Under the pieces are notes generated by a model. That model was not told the DNA's origin and did no database searches. It saw nothing but the letters and a program-made list of their open reading frames with translations. Below, piece after piece: positions 51,214 to 60,554 of a DNA stretch of 64,000 nucleotides (its first letter is position 1; each line of letters starts with the position of its first letter). The DNA comes from Nocardia bovistercoris (lineage in GTDB: Bacteria; Actinomycetota; Actinomycetes; Mycobacteriales; Mycobacteriaceae). The position numbers were made by a program, and so were the translations under genes. The DNA is taken from positions 62,001 to 126,000 of the forward strand of contig NZ_JADMLG010000016.1 of assembly GCF_015674855.1 (NCBI RefSeq). The letters are read 5' to 3'.

Positions 51214-51923
51214 GCGACGGCGCCGACGTCGGGGTGCGCGACCTGACCCGCCGCTTCGGCGATCGCAACATCCTCGACGGCCTGAACCTGCGCATTCCGG
51301 CGGGCCAGTTCGTCGCCCTGCTCGGGCGCAGCGGTTCGGGCAAGAGCACTCTGCTGCGCGCGCTCGCCGGCCTCGACTACGACGTCGAGGGTTCCGGACA
51401 ACTGCGCGTCCCGGACAAGACCGCGGTGGTGTTCCAGGACTCGCGGCTGCTGCCGTGGCAGCGAGTGCTCGCCAATGTCCGCTACGGACAACCGCGTTCG
51501 CGGCGCGGGGCGGCGGTGCGCACCCTGGCCGAAGTCGGACTCGCGGGCCGCGAACGGGCCTGGCCGAACGAGTTGTCCGGCGGTGAGCAGCAACGGGTTT
51601 CGCTGGCCCGCGCGCTGGTCGGCGAACCCGACCTGCTGCTCGCCGACGAGCCGTTCGGCGCGCTCGACGCGCTCACCCGCATCAAGATGCACGCCCTGCT
51701 GCGCGAATTGATCCGCCGCCGCACACCGACCGTGCTGCTGGTGACCCACGACGTGGACGAGGCGATCACCCTCGCCGACCGCGTCCTGGTACTGGACGAG
51801 GGCCGCATCACCGTCGACGTCCCGGTCGACCTCGGCGACGCGCGCGACTCGAGCCTGCCCGAATTCCACCGTATCCGCCGTGCGCTACTCGCCGCGCTCG
51901 GCGTGGCATCGACCGCCGCGTGA
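51189..51923 (+). CDS. ABC importer ATP-binding protein (SsuB/TauB-like)
   Basis: 244 residues starting GTG at 51189, overlapping the permease gene by 25 bases. Walker A GRSGSGKST (~45-53), Q-loop VVFQDSRLLPWQRVLANV (the LLPW segment is typical of SsuB/TauB/NrtD), signature LSGGEQQRVSLARA, Walker B LLLADEPFGALD, and H-loop LLVTHDVDEAITLADRV. Complete and probably active. Confidence 0.94.
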   Translation: MATHDRGLSDGADVGVRDLTRRFGDRNILDGLNLRIPAGQFVALLGRSGSGKSTLLRALAGLDYDVEGSGQLRVPDKTAVVFQDSRLLPWQRVLANVRYGQPRSRRGAAVRTLAEVGLAGRERAWPNELSGGEQQRVSLARALVGEPDLLLADEPFGALDALTRIKMHALLRELIRRRTPTVLLVTHDVDEAITLADRVLVLDEGRITVDVPVDLGDARDSSLPEFHRIRRALLAALGVASTAA

Positions 51924-51934
51924 AAGGACCCGCT

Positions 51935-53278
51935 ATGTCGTCCCACCTGCATCTCAACGCCTTCCTGATGTCGGTCGGCCATCACGAGGCCGCCTGGCGG
52001 CTGCCCGAGAGCGACCCGCACGCCCACATCGACATCGACCATTTCGTCCGATTGGCGAAGATCGCCGAACGCGGCAAACTCGATTCGATCTTCTTCGCCG
52101 ACAGCCCGGTGCTGATGGGCGATCCAGGTCGCCGTCCCGGCGGCAAACTGGAGCCGACGGTGATACTCACCGCGGTCGCCGTGCAGACCAGCCGGATCGG
52201 CCTCATCGCCACCGCGTCGACCAGCTACAACGACCCCTACAACCTGGCGCGCCGGTTCGCCTCGGTGGACTGGGTCAGCAACGGCCGCGCGGGCTGGAAC
52301 ATCGTCACCACGGCGGGCGCGGACGCCGCCCGCAACTTCGGACTCGACGACACACCCGACCATCGGCTGCGCTACGAGAAGGCCGCCGAATTCGTCGAGG
52401 TGTCGACCAAACTGTGGGACAGCTGGGCCGACGACGCGGTGGTGGCCGACAAGGAACTCGGCATCCACGCCGACGCCGACAAGGTGCGCAAGATCGACCA
52501 CCGCGGCGAGTTCTTCAAGGTCGAAGGGCCGCTGAACGTCCCGCGCTCCCCGCAGGGCTATCCGCTGCTCGTGCAGGCGGGTTCCTCCGAGGACGGCAAG
52601 GAGTTCGCCGCCCGCCACGCCGAGGCCGTCTTCACCGCGCAGCAGACCATCGAGGACGCCCTCGCCTTCTACGCCGACCTCAAGGGACGCGCGCGAGCGC
52701 TCGGCCGCGATCCCGACACGATCAAGATCCTGCCCGGCATCGTGCCCGTGATCGGCGACACCGAGGAGCAGGCCCGAGCGCTCGACGCGGAACTGACGCG
52801 GCTCATCTCGCCGGAATACGCCCGGCAGCAACTCGCCGAACGGTTCCGGCTGCCCGTCGACGACCTCGACCTGGACAGCGAACTGCCCGACGTCCTGCCC
52901 ACCGAGGACGACATCGAGGGCGCCAAGAGCCGGTTCACCCTGATCGTGAATCTGGCCAGGCGAGAGCGGCTGACCCTGCGTCAACTGATCGGGCGCCTCG
53001 GCGGCGGACGCGGGCACCGCACCTTCGCGGGCACGCCGGTGCAGGTGGCCGACACCATCGAGGACTGGTTCCGGCGCGGCGCCGCCGACGGATTCAACAT
53101 CATGCCCGCGGTACTACCCTCGGGTCTGGAGCGTTTCGTCGATCAGGTGGTACCGATCTTGCAGCAACGTGGTCTGTTCCGAACCGAATACACCGAGACG
53201 ACCCTGCGCGGGCACTACGGTCTCGCGCGGCCGGTCAATCAATTCGAGGCGGCCGACGCGCTCGTCGGCACCCTATGA
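51935..53278 (+). CDS. FMN-dependent monooxygenase, LLM class, NtaA/SnaA/DszA-like
   Basis: 447 residues, a long bacterial-luciferase-family enzyme. Segments FFADSPVLM, EPTVILTAVAVQTSRIGLIATASTSYNDPYNLARRFASVDWVSNGRAGWNIVTT, RYEKAAEFVEV and HRGEFFKVEGPLNVPRSPQGYPLLVQAGSS define the NtaA/SnaA/DszA/DmoA group, which oxidise aminopolycarboxylates, sulfones or dimethyl sulfide using FMNH2 supplied by a separate reductase. No flavin reductase gene is in the window. ATG at 51935 follows AAAGGA; GTG at 51920 (overlapping the ATPase stop) is an alternative. It is translationally linked to genes on both sides. Confidence 0.92.
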   Translation: MSSHLHLNAFLMSVGHHEAAWRLPESDPHAHIDIDHFVRLAKIAERGKLDSIFFADSPVLMGDPGRRPGGKLEPTVILTAVAVQTSRIGLIATASTSYNDPYNLARRFASVDWVSNGRAGWNIVTTAGADAARNFGLDDTPDHRLRYEKAAEFVEVSTKLWDSWADDAVVADKELGIHADADKVRKIDHRGEFFKVEGPLNVPRSPQGYPLLVQAGSSEDGKEFAARHAEAVFTAQQTIEDALAFYADLKGRARALGRDPDTIKILPGIVPVIGDTEEQARALDAELTRLISPEYARQQLAERFRLPVDDLDLDSELPDVLPTEDDIEGAKSRFTLIVNLARRERLTLRQLIGRLGGGRGHRTFAGTPVQVADTIEDWFRRGAADGFNIMPAVLPSGLERFVDQVVPILQQRGLFRTEYTETTLRGHYGLARPVNQFEAADALVGTL

Positions 53279-56200
53279 GCGGCGACTGTACCGGCGAACC
53301 GGAGATCGGCTGGCTGCGCTATCTCGCCCGCCGCTGCCTCGCGCATCCGCGCCTGGTGGCGGCGGCCGGGGTCGGCGCCATCGCGGCCGCGCTGCTCACC
53401 GCCGCGTTGCCGCTGATCGTGCGGCACGTGGTGGACACCGTGAGCACCACAGCGACCTCGGTGACGCCGTGGGTAGTGGTATTGCTCACCCTCGGACTCG
53501 TCCGTTTCGCCGCGGGCTACACCCGGCGGGTCAGTTCGTCGAAACTCTCGCTCGGCGTGCAACACGATCTGCGCCGCGACGTGTTCGCGGCGCTGCTGCG
53601 TCTGGACGGCCGCGCGCAGGCCAGGTTGCAGACCGGTCAGGTGGTCAGCCGGGCCATCACCGACGTGACCCTGATCCAGATGTTCCTGCAACTGCTGCCG
53701 ATCGTGTTCGGCAATATGTCGCTGCTGGTCGCGGTGCTCGTACTGATGACGCTGATGTCGCCGCCGCTGACGGTGATCGCGCTGCTGGTCGTGCCCGCGC
53801 TGTGGTTCATCACCCGGCGCAGTCAGCGCGAACTGTTCCCGGCGAACTGGGACACCCAGGCCAGGGCCGCCGAGGTCGCGATGCGGGTGGAGGCCGCGGT
53901 CGCGGGCGTGCGCGTGGTGAAGGGGTTCGGGCAGGAGCAGCACGAACTCGACGGACTCGCGGCGGCGGCCCGCGACCTCTACCGATCGCGGCTCCGGGTG
54001 ACCAGAATCACCAGCCGGTTCACGCCCGCCATGCAGACCGTGCCCGCGATCGGTCAGGCGCTGATCCTCGTGGTCGGCGGACTGCTCGCCCTCGGGCAAT
54101 CGGTGTCGCTCGGCACCTTCCTTGCGTTCATGACCTACCTCGGCTCCTTCGTCAGCCCGATCCGGCAGTTCTCCATGCTGCTCACGGTGAGCCAGCAGGG
54201 CCGCGCGTCGCTGGATCGGGTGCGTGAAGTCATCGAAGCTCCCGCACCGCCCGGACCGCCGCCGCGCCCGACCGGCGCCACCACGACCCCGCCGAGCATC
54301 GAATTCCGCGACGTGCATTTCGCTTTCGACTCCACGAAGGTGCTTGACGGCGTCGACCTCACCGTCGCCGCCGGACAGACCGTTGCCGTGGCGGGCGGTG
54401 CGGGCAGCGGCAAATCCACACTGGCGCATCTGATTCCGCGCCTGTTCGAACCCGACTCCGGCGCCGTGCTATTCGACGGCGTCGACATCGCGGAACTGCC
54501 CGACCCGCGCGCGCGGGTCGCGATGGTGTTCGAGGACACCCACCTGATGGCCGACACCGTGCGCGCCAACGTCGCCTACGGAGATCCCGACGCCGACGAC
54601 AACCGCGTCTGGCACGCACTGCACCTCGCCGCCGCCGACGACTTCGTGCGCGGACTGCCCGACGGACTCGACACCCGCATCGGCGAACGCGGACAGCGGC
54701 TTTCCGGCGGGCAGCGCCAGCGGATCGCGCTGGCCCGCGCCCTGCTCACCGACGCGCCGGTGCTGGTCCTCGACGACGCCACCTCGGCCATCGACGCGCG
54801 CGTCGAAGAGGAGATCTTCACCAGGATCGCGGGCGAGGTACGGCGGCGCACCACCGTCGTCGTCGCGCACCGGCTCTCCACGCTGGCACTGGCCGACACC
54901 GTCGCGGTACTCGACGGCGGACGGGTCGCCGAATCCGGCGCTCTCGACCAGTTGCGCCGCTCCGGCGAACTGTTCCGCGCCTTGTTCACCCCGCCCGAAG
55001 TCGACGGCATCGGCGAAGACACGGACGCGCGCCCCGATCGACCGACCGCGCCGCTCTGGGTCGAACCCGCCGAATCCGACGACGACGCGGGCACCCGCGC
55101 GCTGGAACAGGCCGCGAGCGCCTTCGCCCAGCGCGCGGCGGGCGCACCGACCGGACTCGGGCGCACGGCCGCGGGCGGCGGCATGATGGCCGCGGCGCCA
55201 CCCAGCGGCGACGTGCGCGCCCTCATCGAGGGCCTGCCGCCACTGCGCGGGGAACCCGAAGTGCCCAAATCTTTTTCGCACACACCCGATTCCGAGTTCT
55301 CGCTCGGCAGGCTGCTTCGCCCGTTCCGCTGGCCGCTGCTGGCCGGGCTCGGGCTCGTCGGCCTCGACGCGCTCGCCCAGATCCTCATCCCGTTCCTCGT
55401 CCGCTACGGCATCGACCACGGCGTGCTCACCGGCGCGCGCGACGTGCTGATCCTGGCCGCCGCTGCGGCCCTCGCGGTCGCGGTGGTTGACTGGCTGCTC
55501 ACCATCGCGCAGGTCAGGGTGTCGGGACGGGCAGGCGAACGGCTCATCTACGGTCTGCGGGTCAAAGCGTTCGCGCACCTGCAGCGGCTCGGCCTGCGCT
55601 ACTACGAACGCGAACTCGGCGGCCGGATCATGACGCGCATGACCTCCGACGTCGACGGCCTCTCGGCGTTCCTGCAAACCGGACTCGCCACCGCGCTGGC
55701 CAGTTCCATGACCATCGCGGGCGTCGTGGTCGCGCTGCTCGTGGTCGACGCCGATCTCGCCCCCGTGGTGCTGGTGCTGCTGCCACTGCTCGCGGTGGCC
55801 ACCGTGCTGTTCCGCCGCGCCTCGATTCCGGCCTACAACCTGGCGCGGGAACGGGTCAGCGCGGTCAACGCCTACCTGCAGGAGAACGTCGACAATATCG
55901 AGGTCACCCAGGCCTACCGGCGCGAAGCGCACAACCAGGCCGAATTCGAGCGGCGGTCCTGGGCCTACCGCGACGCGCGACTGCGCAGCCAGGTGCTGAT
56001 GGCGGTGTTCTTCCCGCTCATCGAACTCATGTCGGTGGTCGCGACGGCGGCCGTGCTCGCGGTCGGCGTGCACCAGGTGCGCGACAGCGTGATCACCGTT
56101 GGCACCCTGATCGCGTTCCTGCTCTACATCGACCTGCTGTTCGCCCCGATCCAGCAGTTGTCGCAAGTGTTCGACAGTTATCAACAGGCGGTGGTCGGCG

Positions 56201-57054
56201 TCGACCGGCTCGGCGAACTGTTCCGCACCGAGGTCACCACACCCGACCATCCCGAAGCGCGACCGGTCGACAGCCTGCGTGGCGACATCGAGCTGCGCGC
56301 AATGGGTTTCACCTACGAGCCCGGCGCGCCCGACGTGCTCGGCGGGGTGCACCTCACCATCGCCGCCGGGCAGACGGTCGCGCTGGTCGGCGAGACCGGC
56401 GCGGGCAAATCCACCCTCGTCAAACTCATCGCCCGCTACTACGACCCCACCGACGGCGCGGTCCTCGTCGACGGAATCGACCTGCGCCACTACCGATTAC
56501 GCGACTTCCGCAAACGCCTCGGCGTGGTGCCGCAGGAACCGTTCCTGTTCGGCGACACCGTGCACGCGGCCATCTCCTACGGCCGCCCCGACGCCTCCCC
56601 CGCCGACATCGAATGGGCGGCACGCGCGGTCGGCGCGCACGAGATGATCGCCGCCCTCGAGCACGGCTACTACCAGCCCATCGGCGAACACGGACGCAGC
56701 ATGTCCGCGGGCCAACGCCAACTGCTCGCCCTGGCCCGCGCCCAACTGGTCGAACCCGACATCCTCATCCTCGATGAGGCCACCGCCTCCCTCGACCTGG
56801 CGACCGAAGCCCGGGTCCGCGCCGCCGTCGACGTCCTCACCGCGGGTAGAACCACCATCGTGGTCGCCCACCGCCTGGCCACCGCCGCCAACGCCGACCT
56901 CATCGCCGTCGTCGGCGCGGGCAAGCTGGTCCAGGTCGGCACCCACACCGAACTCCTCGCCGTGGACGGACCGTACCGCGACTTGTGGGCGGCCTACGTC
57001 GGCGACGGCCACGAGTCCAACACCGACGACGACCTCACCGAAGCCCGGAACTGA
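53275..57054 (+). CDS. fused two-half ABC exporter (MDR type)
   Basis: 1259 residues in TMD-NBD-TMD-NBD order. Half one: six spans (~30-310) and NBD1 (~340-570) with Walker A AGGAGSGKST (~378-387), Q-loop position VFEDTHL (Glu instead of Gln), signature LSGGQRQRI and Walker B LVLDDATSAID, where Asp replaces the catalytic Glu. A ~130-residue linker with acidic and Gly-rich stretches follows. Half two: spans ~690-990 and NBD2 with Walker A GETGAGKST, VVPQEPFLF, signature MSAGQRQ and Walker B LILDEATASLD. One of the two ATP sites is therefore degenerate, as in asymmetric exporters. It resembles mycobacterial Rv0194 in size and layout, a multidrug exporter. ATGA overlap with the monooxygenase gene. 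Confidence 0.92.
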   Translation: MSGDCTGEPEIGWLRYLARRCLAHPRLVAAAGVGAIAAALLTAALPLIVRHVVDTVSTTATSVTPWVVVLLTLGLVRFAAGYTRRVSSSKLSLGVQHDLRRDVFAALLRLDGRAQARLQTGQVVSRAITDVTLIQMFLQLLPIVFGNMSLLVAVLVLMTLMSPPLTVIALLVVPALWFITRRSQRELFPANWDTQARAAEVAMRVEAAVAGVRVVKGFGQEQHELDGLAAAARDLYRSRLRVTRITSRFTPAMQTVPAIGQALILVVGGLLALGQSVSLGTFLAFMTYLGSFVSPIRQFSMLLTVSQQGRASLDRVREVIEAPAPPGPPPRPTGATTTPPSIEFRDVHFAFDSTKVLDGVDLTVAAGQTVAVAGGAGSGKSTLAHLIPRLFEPDSGAVLFDGVDIAELPDPRARVAMVFEDTHLMADTVRANVAYGDPDADDNRVWHALHLAAADDFVRGLPDGLDTRIGERGQRLSGGQRQRIALARALLTDAPVLVLDDATSAIDARVEEEIFTRIAGEVRRRTTVVVAHRLSTLALADTVAVLDGGRVAESGALDQLRRSGELFRALFTPPEVDGIGEDTDARPDRPTAPLWVEPAESDDDAGTRALEQAASAFAQRAAGAPTGLGRTAAGGGMMAAAPPSGDVRALIEGLPPLRGEPEVPKSFSHTPDSEFSLGRLLRPFRWPLLAGLGLVGLDALAQILIPFLVRYGIDHGVLTGARDVLILAAAAALAVAVVDWLLTIAQVRVSGRAGERLIYGLRVKAFAHLQRLGLRYYERELGGRIMTRMTSDVDGLSAFLQTGLATALASSMTIAGVVVALLVVDADLAPVVLVLLPLLAVATVLFRRASIPAYNLARERVSAVNAYLQENVDNIEVTQAYRREAHNQAEFERRSWAYRDARLRSQVLMAVFFPLIELMSVVATAAVLAVGVHQVRDSVITVGTLIAFLLYIDLLFAPIQQLSQVFDSYQQAVVGVDRLGELFRTEVTTPDHPEARPVDSLRGDIELRAMGFTYEPGAPDVLGGVHLTIAAGQTVALVGETGAGKSTLVKLIARYYDPTDGAVLVDGIDLRHYRLRDFRKRLGVVPQEPFLFGDTVHAAISYGRPDASPADIEWAARAVGAHEMIAALEHGYYQPIGEHGRSMSAGQRQLLALARAQLVEPDILILDEATASLDLATEARVRAAVDVLTAGRTTIVVAHRLATAANADLIAVVGAGKLVQVGTHTELLAVDGPYRDLWAAYVGDGHESNTDDDLTEARN

Positions 57055-57190
57055 GAGGACAGGTCCGAGGCAACCCCCTATGCCCACACGAGCGGCCACG
57101 CAGGTGCTACCTACTCGAAGCCCATTCAGCTCTGCTCGGTACCAGTGTGTGGCCAACCACGAATCGGCTTGCACCGAATCCGGATCGGCA

Positions 57191-57586
57191 CTACCCACTC
57201 TGGTCCAAGCGGGTGATCGGCAGCCAATGCGCGACCTCACCCGCCCGACTCCCCGACGCCGACACCGCCCCCGACGCCACAGCGGCCTCGAAATCCAACA
57301 ACCCCGTGGCCAACAGCAACCAGGTGCGCGGATCCGTCTCCACCACATTCGGCGGCGTCCCCCTGGTATGCCTCGGCCCCGCCACACACTGCACCGCAAC
57401 GAACGGCGGCACCCGAACCTCCACCGAATGCCCCGGCGCCGAAGCCGCCAACGCCCGCACGGTCCCCCGCACCGCCGCCGCCAACTCCCCCCGAGCGGGC
57501 GCCCCGACCCCCTCGTCCCGCAACCACTGGCTCACCGCGACCACCGCCGCCCGCACCTCAGCCGGATCCACACTCGCACGCGCCAC
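57191..57586 (-). CDS. sterol-carrier-like (MSCP/SCP) family protein
   Basis: 131 residues beginning MARASVDPAEVRAAVVAVSQWL. An N-terminal helix and an SCP2-like core: HSVEVRVPPFVAVQCVAGPRHTRGTPPNVVETDPRTWLLLATG, then a helix GLLDFEAAVASGAVSASGSRAGEVAHWLPI. The DPRTWLLLATGLLDFE segment is the typical SCP2 end of sheet/helix. The equivalent gene sits beside purF in mycobacteria; here 10 kb of accessory genes separates them. Function probably lipid or small hydrophobic molecule binding. Confidence 0.85.
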   Translation of the reverse strand: MARASVDPAEVRAAVVAVSQWLRDEGVGAPARGELAAAVRGTVRALAASAPGHSVEVRVPPFVAVQCVAGPRHTRGTPPNVVETDPRTWLLLATGLLDFEAAVASGAVSASGSRAGEVAHWLPITRLDQSG

Positions 57587-57688
57587 CCACCGACCCTACC
57601 GCCGACTCCCGAGGCGACTCACGGGGACAAGTGGACCCCCACGAAGTCCCGTCCCTCCGTCACGGGAGCAGTCGGGACGCCGTTCCGA

Positions 57689-58327
57689 TCACGGTGTCAT
57701 GACGCGCGCCCGCGCCGCCGCGCGCGGCGCCAGGACACCTCCCGCATTCAGCGCGAAGTGGAACAGGGCGGGCGCGGTCACGCTTCGGGCGTTGCGGGCG
57801 AGGCGGTCGAAGAGCAGGCCCGCGAGGGTGGTCGTGGCGATGGTGGCCGCGATGTTGTCGTTCGCGGTGCGGGCGGGGGCTACGTGGCAGAGACCGAAGG
57901 TGAGGGCGGAGGTCAGGCGGGCAGCTCCGGGGCCGAGGGTGGCGTCGAGCAGTGGGGTCAGGGTGGCTCGGAAGATCAGTTCTTCGCTGTAGACGGTGCC
58001 GATGGGGATGTGGATGGTCACCCATTCGACGGCGCCGGTATCGCCTCGGTCGGCGAATTCGGTCATGGCGGCGCGAAGGGGTGGGATAGTGAGCGCGGCA
58101 GCGTATCCGGCGGCTACGACCGAGGCCGCGACTAATCCGTGGCGAAGGCCGCGGGGGGCGGTCCAGTTCGGTCGGCCGCCGAACAGGCAGGCGTAGGCGG
58201 TCGCTACGGCGGCGTTGGCTGCGGTGCGGCCGCGGTGATCCAACGGTAGCGACGGGCGGACGCTGTTGCTCCACAGAATCGGGATGACCACGGCGGCAGC
58301 GGTTTTCAGAATGCGGGCGGACCTCAT
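57689..58327 (-). CDS. CPBP-family intramembrane metalloprotease
   Basis: 212 residues, about six hydrophobic segments. The Abi/CPBP motifs are present: SEELIFRATLTPLLD (EExxxR), then FGLCHVAPA and FHFALNAGG with the two zinc-binding His. Family members cleave transmembrane substrates or modify prenyl-type tails; the target is unknown. ATG at 58327 overlaps the stop of the abhydrolase gene upstream (ATGA), so they are translationally coupled. Confidence 0.88.
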   Translation of the reverse strand: MRSARILKTAAAVVIPILWSNSVRPSLPLDHRGRTAANAAVATAYACLFGGRPNWTAPRGLRHGLVAASVVAAGYAAALTIPPLRAAMTEFADRGDTGAVEWVTIHIPIGTVYSEELIFRATLTPLLDATLGPGAARLTSALTFGLCHVAPARTANDNIAATIATTTLAGLLFDRLARNARSVTAPALFHFALNAGGVLAPRAAARARVMTP

Positions 58328-60057
58328 TTGGTTTCCCGCTCGAACTCCTCGGCGGACTCCAGCTGGAACCGAACCCGTTCGGCCAGTTCGGGATTCCAGC
58401 CGGGCGGCTGCGCGATGGCGGCCCACGCGTCCATCACCAGACTCCCGTAGCGGTGCCCGTGGCCGTCGGATACGCCTTGGGCGTTGGTGAGATCGGCGGC
58501 GACCTGCCAGAAGGTCACGAAGGGTGACCAGCGCATCTGGGAGGAAACGTCGGAGCCGCGCGGTTCCGACAGCCAATCCGGCCGGGAGAAGATGAGATCC
58601 GTCGACCACCAGACGATCGGGTCGGAGGCGTGCTGGAGGTAGGCGATGCGCGGGGCGCGCCATTCGGTGTCGGGGCGCGCGAGATCGTCACTGTCGGAGG
58701 CGAATCGGACCACGAGGCCGTCGGCGTAGACCGGTTCCACCTCCCGCGATCCCGGGTCGCGTCGCGAAACGAACTGCTTCCACAGTCGATTCGAGTTCGG
58801 CGGGCCGACCCACAGCGCGCCGTCCACCTTCGCCCGCAGGTCGGCAACGCCGTCGAAGGCCCCCTCCGAACCCTGCGAACCCAGACTCTCCCCGTACACG
58901 AACAGCTTCGGCCGCTGCCCGGCCGGACGCTGCGACAACCGCTCGTGGACCGCGTCGAACAGGTCGCGGCCCGCGTCCATGGCCTTGCCTCGGTCGGCGA
59001 GGAAGGACAGCGCGCTGGGCAGATACGAGTACTGCGTGGCCACGATGGCGCTGTCGCCGCCGTACATGTATTCGATGGACCCGGCCGCCATCGAATTGAC
59101 CCAGCCGGTGCCGGTGGTGGTGACAACCACGATGACGGCACGGTCGAAGGCGCCGGTGCGTTCCAGTTCGTCGACGGCGAGACGGGCCTGGTCGACGCCC
59201 TCGGTCGCCGATTCGAGCCCGACGTAGGCGCGAATCGGTTCGAGCGCGGGTTTGCCGGTGACGGCCGCGATCCGGCTCGCGGTCGGCCCGTGCGAGACGA
59301 ACCAGCGACCTTCGAAGCCGAGAGTGTCCCACGGCGCGAGCGATTCCGGACTGCCGGAGCGCTGCGGCTGCTGCGGCTGCACGGCGTTCGGCGAGGTGTA
59401 GTCGTTGCGCACGCTGAACGCCGAATTGGCGACCGCGAAGAAGGCGCGCGAGGCCACGCCGTTGAACAGTGTGACGGTGAGCACGACCAGCACCAGAATG
59501 CCCACCGAAGGCGCCAGTTCGCGCGGCACGCGAACCCAGCGGTTGAGTTGCCTGGCCAGGAACGACACGATCTCGCGCACGGTCCGGTAGACGGCGACCA
59601 CGGCGGCGCCCACCGCGAGACTCAGCAGCCCGGTGCGCAGGTAGGCGGCGGTTTCGGTGCCGACCATCCCCATCAGCGCGGTGATCTCCCGCTGCCAGCG
59701 CGCCGACTGCACGAGCATGAGCGCGGCGGTCAGCGCGCAGACGATCAGGACGGCCGATTTGAGCGCGTACCGCACGCGGGTCGGCGGCGGACCGAGCGGG
59801 ATGCGCGGCCGCACCCACAGCCGGAACAGCCATTCCAGCACGCATCCGAGCCCGTACCCGAGTGCCGCGTTGATACCGCTGATCAGCCCCTGGAACATCC
59901 AGTCGCGCGGCACCAACGACGGTGTCACGGACAGGGCGAAGAACAGCGTCGCCACCACGAGACCGGCGTAGTTCAGGTCGATGATGTCCTCGACGCGCCG
60001 CACCACGACCACGCCGCGCACGCGCAGCTTCGCCAGGGTCGGGGCCGACTCGAACAT
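58324..60057 (-). CDS. integral membrane alpha/beta-hydrolase family protein
   Basis: 577 residues. Residues ~30-210 contain four or five membrane spans (LNYAGLVVATLFFALSVTPSLVP, ..., VGILVLVVLTVTLFNGV), then a C-terminal alpha/beta-hydrolase domain (~260-560) with RPKLFVYGESLGSQG (nucleophile Ser in GESLG, ~403-407), and DGHGHRYGS carrying the likely His. This is the Abhydrolase_9 type. Active site probably outside the membrane; an esterase or transferase for envelope lipids is possible. ATG at 60057. It diverges from the YiaA-like gene. Confidence 0.85.
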   Translation of the reverse strand: MFESAPTLAKLRVRGVVVVRRVEDIIDLNYAGLVVATLFFALSVTPSLVPRDWMFQGLISGINAALGYGLGCVLEWLFRLWVRPRIPLGPPPTRVRYALKSAVLIVCALTAALMLVQSARWQREITALMGMVGTETAAYLRTGLLSLAVGAAVVAVYRTVREIVSFLARQLNRWVRVPRELAPSVGILVLVVLTVTLFNGVASRAFFAVANSAFSVRNDYTSPNAVQPQQPQRSGSPESLAPWDTLGFEGRWFVSHGPTASRIAAVTGKPALEPIRAYVGLESATEGVDQARLAVDELERTGAFDRAVIVVVTTTGTGWVNSMAAGSIEYMYGGDSAIVATQYSYLPSALSFLADRGKAMDAGRDLFDAVHERLSQRPAGQRPKLFVYGESLGSQGSEGAFDGVADLRAKVDGALWVGPPNSNRLWKQFVSRRDPGSREVEPVYADGLVVRFASDSDDLARPDTEWRAPRIAYLQHASDPIVWWSTDLIFSRPDWLSEPRGSDVSSQMRWSPFVTFWQVAADLTNAQGVSDGHGHRYGSLVMDAWAAIAQPPGWNPELAERVRFQLESAEEFERETK

Positions 60058-60208
60058 CCGAACAGTATGGCTCGCCGCGCCCGACGCGAGTGCGCGCCGC
60101 CGGGTCGCCACGCGGTCGGCGGGGCGCAGATCACACCGGCGACTACCCACGCGTCTCGAGTACTTCTACACGGTCGGCGCCGCCGCGAACGCCGCATACT
60201 CGATAACC

Positions 60209-60490
60209 ATGAGCACTCCCAACGCCCGGCCGAAAACGACCTCGGCCTATGTCGCCCAGGCCGCGATCGCGTTCGGTATCAGCTTGTTCGGGGCGGGTAT
60301 CGGCATCTTCTACCTACCGCTCGACATCTGGCAGCGCGGCTTCCTCGGCATGACCGTGCTGTTCCTGGTGACCAGCACGTTCACCCTCGCCAAAGTGGTG
60401 CGGGATCAACACGAATCGGCCTCGGTCACCGAGCGCATCGATCAGGCGCGCCTGGAAAAGCTGATAGCCGAACACGATCCGTTCAAATAG
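60209..60490 (+). CDS. YiaA/YiaB-type small membrane protein
   Basis: 93 residues. Two membrane segments (~13-35 AYVAQAAIAFGISLFGAGIGIFYL and ~42-60 GFLGMTVLFLVTSTFTLAKVV) followed by VRDQHESASVTERIDQARLEK, the layout of the YiaA/YiaB domain family. ATG at 60209 has no strong ribosome binding site; CATACT 8 bases upstream may be a -10 for a nearly leaderless mRNA. Function unknown. Confidence 0.85.
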   Translation: MSTPNARPKTTSAYVAQAAIAFGISLFGAGIGIFYLPLDIWQRGFLGMTVLFLVTSTFTLAKVVRDQHESASVTERIDQARLEKLIAEHDPFK

Positions 60491-60505
60491 CGGGCAGTGC
60501 GGTCC

Positions 60506-60546
60506 ACCCGGCGAGCCCCGCCACGAGGGGTCTCGGCTCGCCGGGT
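60506..60546. terminator. hairpin between convergent yiaA-like gene and purL
   Basis: ACCCGGCGAGCC pairs perfectly with GGCTCGCCGGGT (12 bp), with an inner CCCC/GGGG match in the 17-nt loop. It lies between the two stop codons. Confidence 0.65.
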
Positions 60547-60554
60547 CGGCGCGC

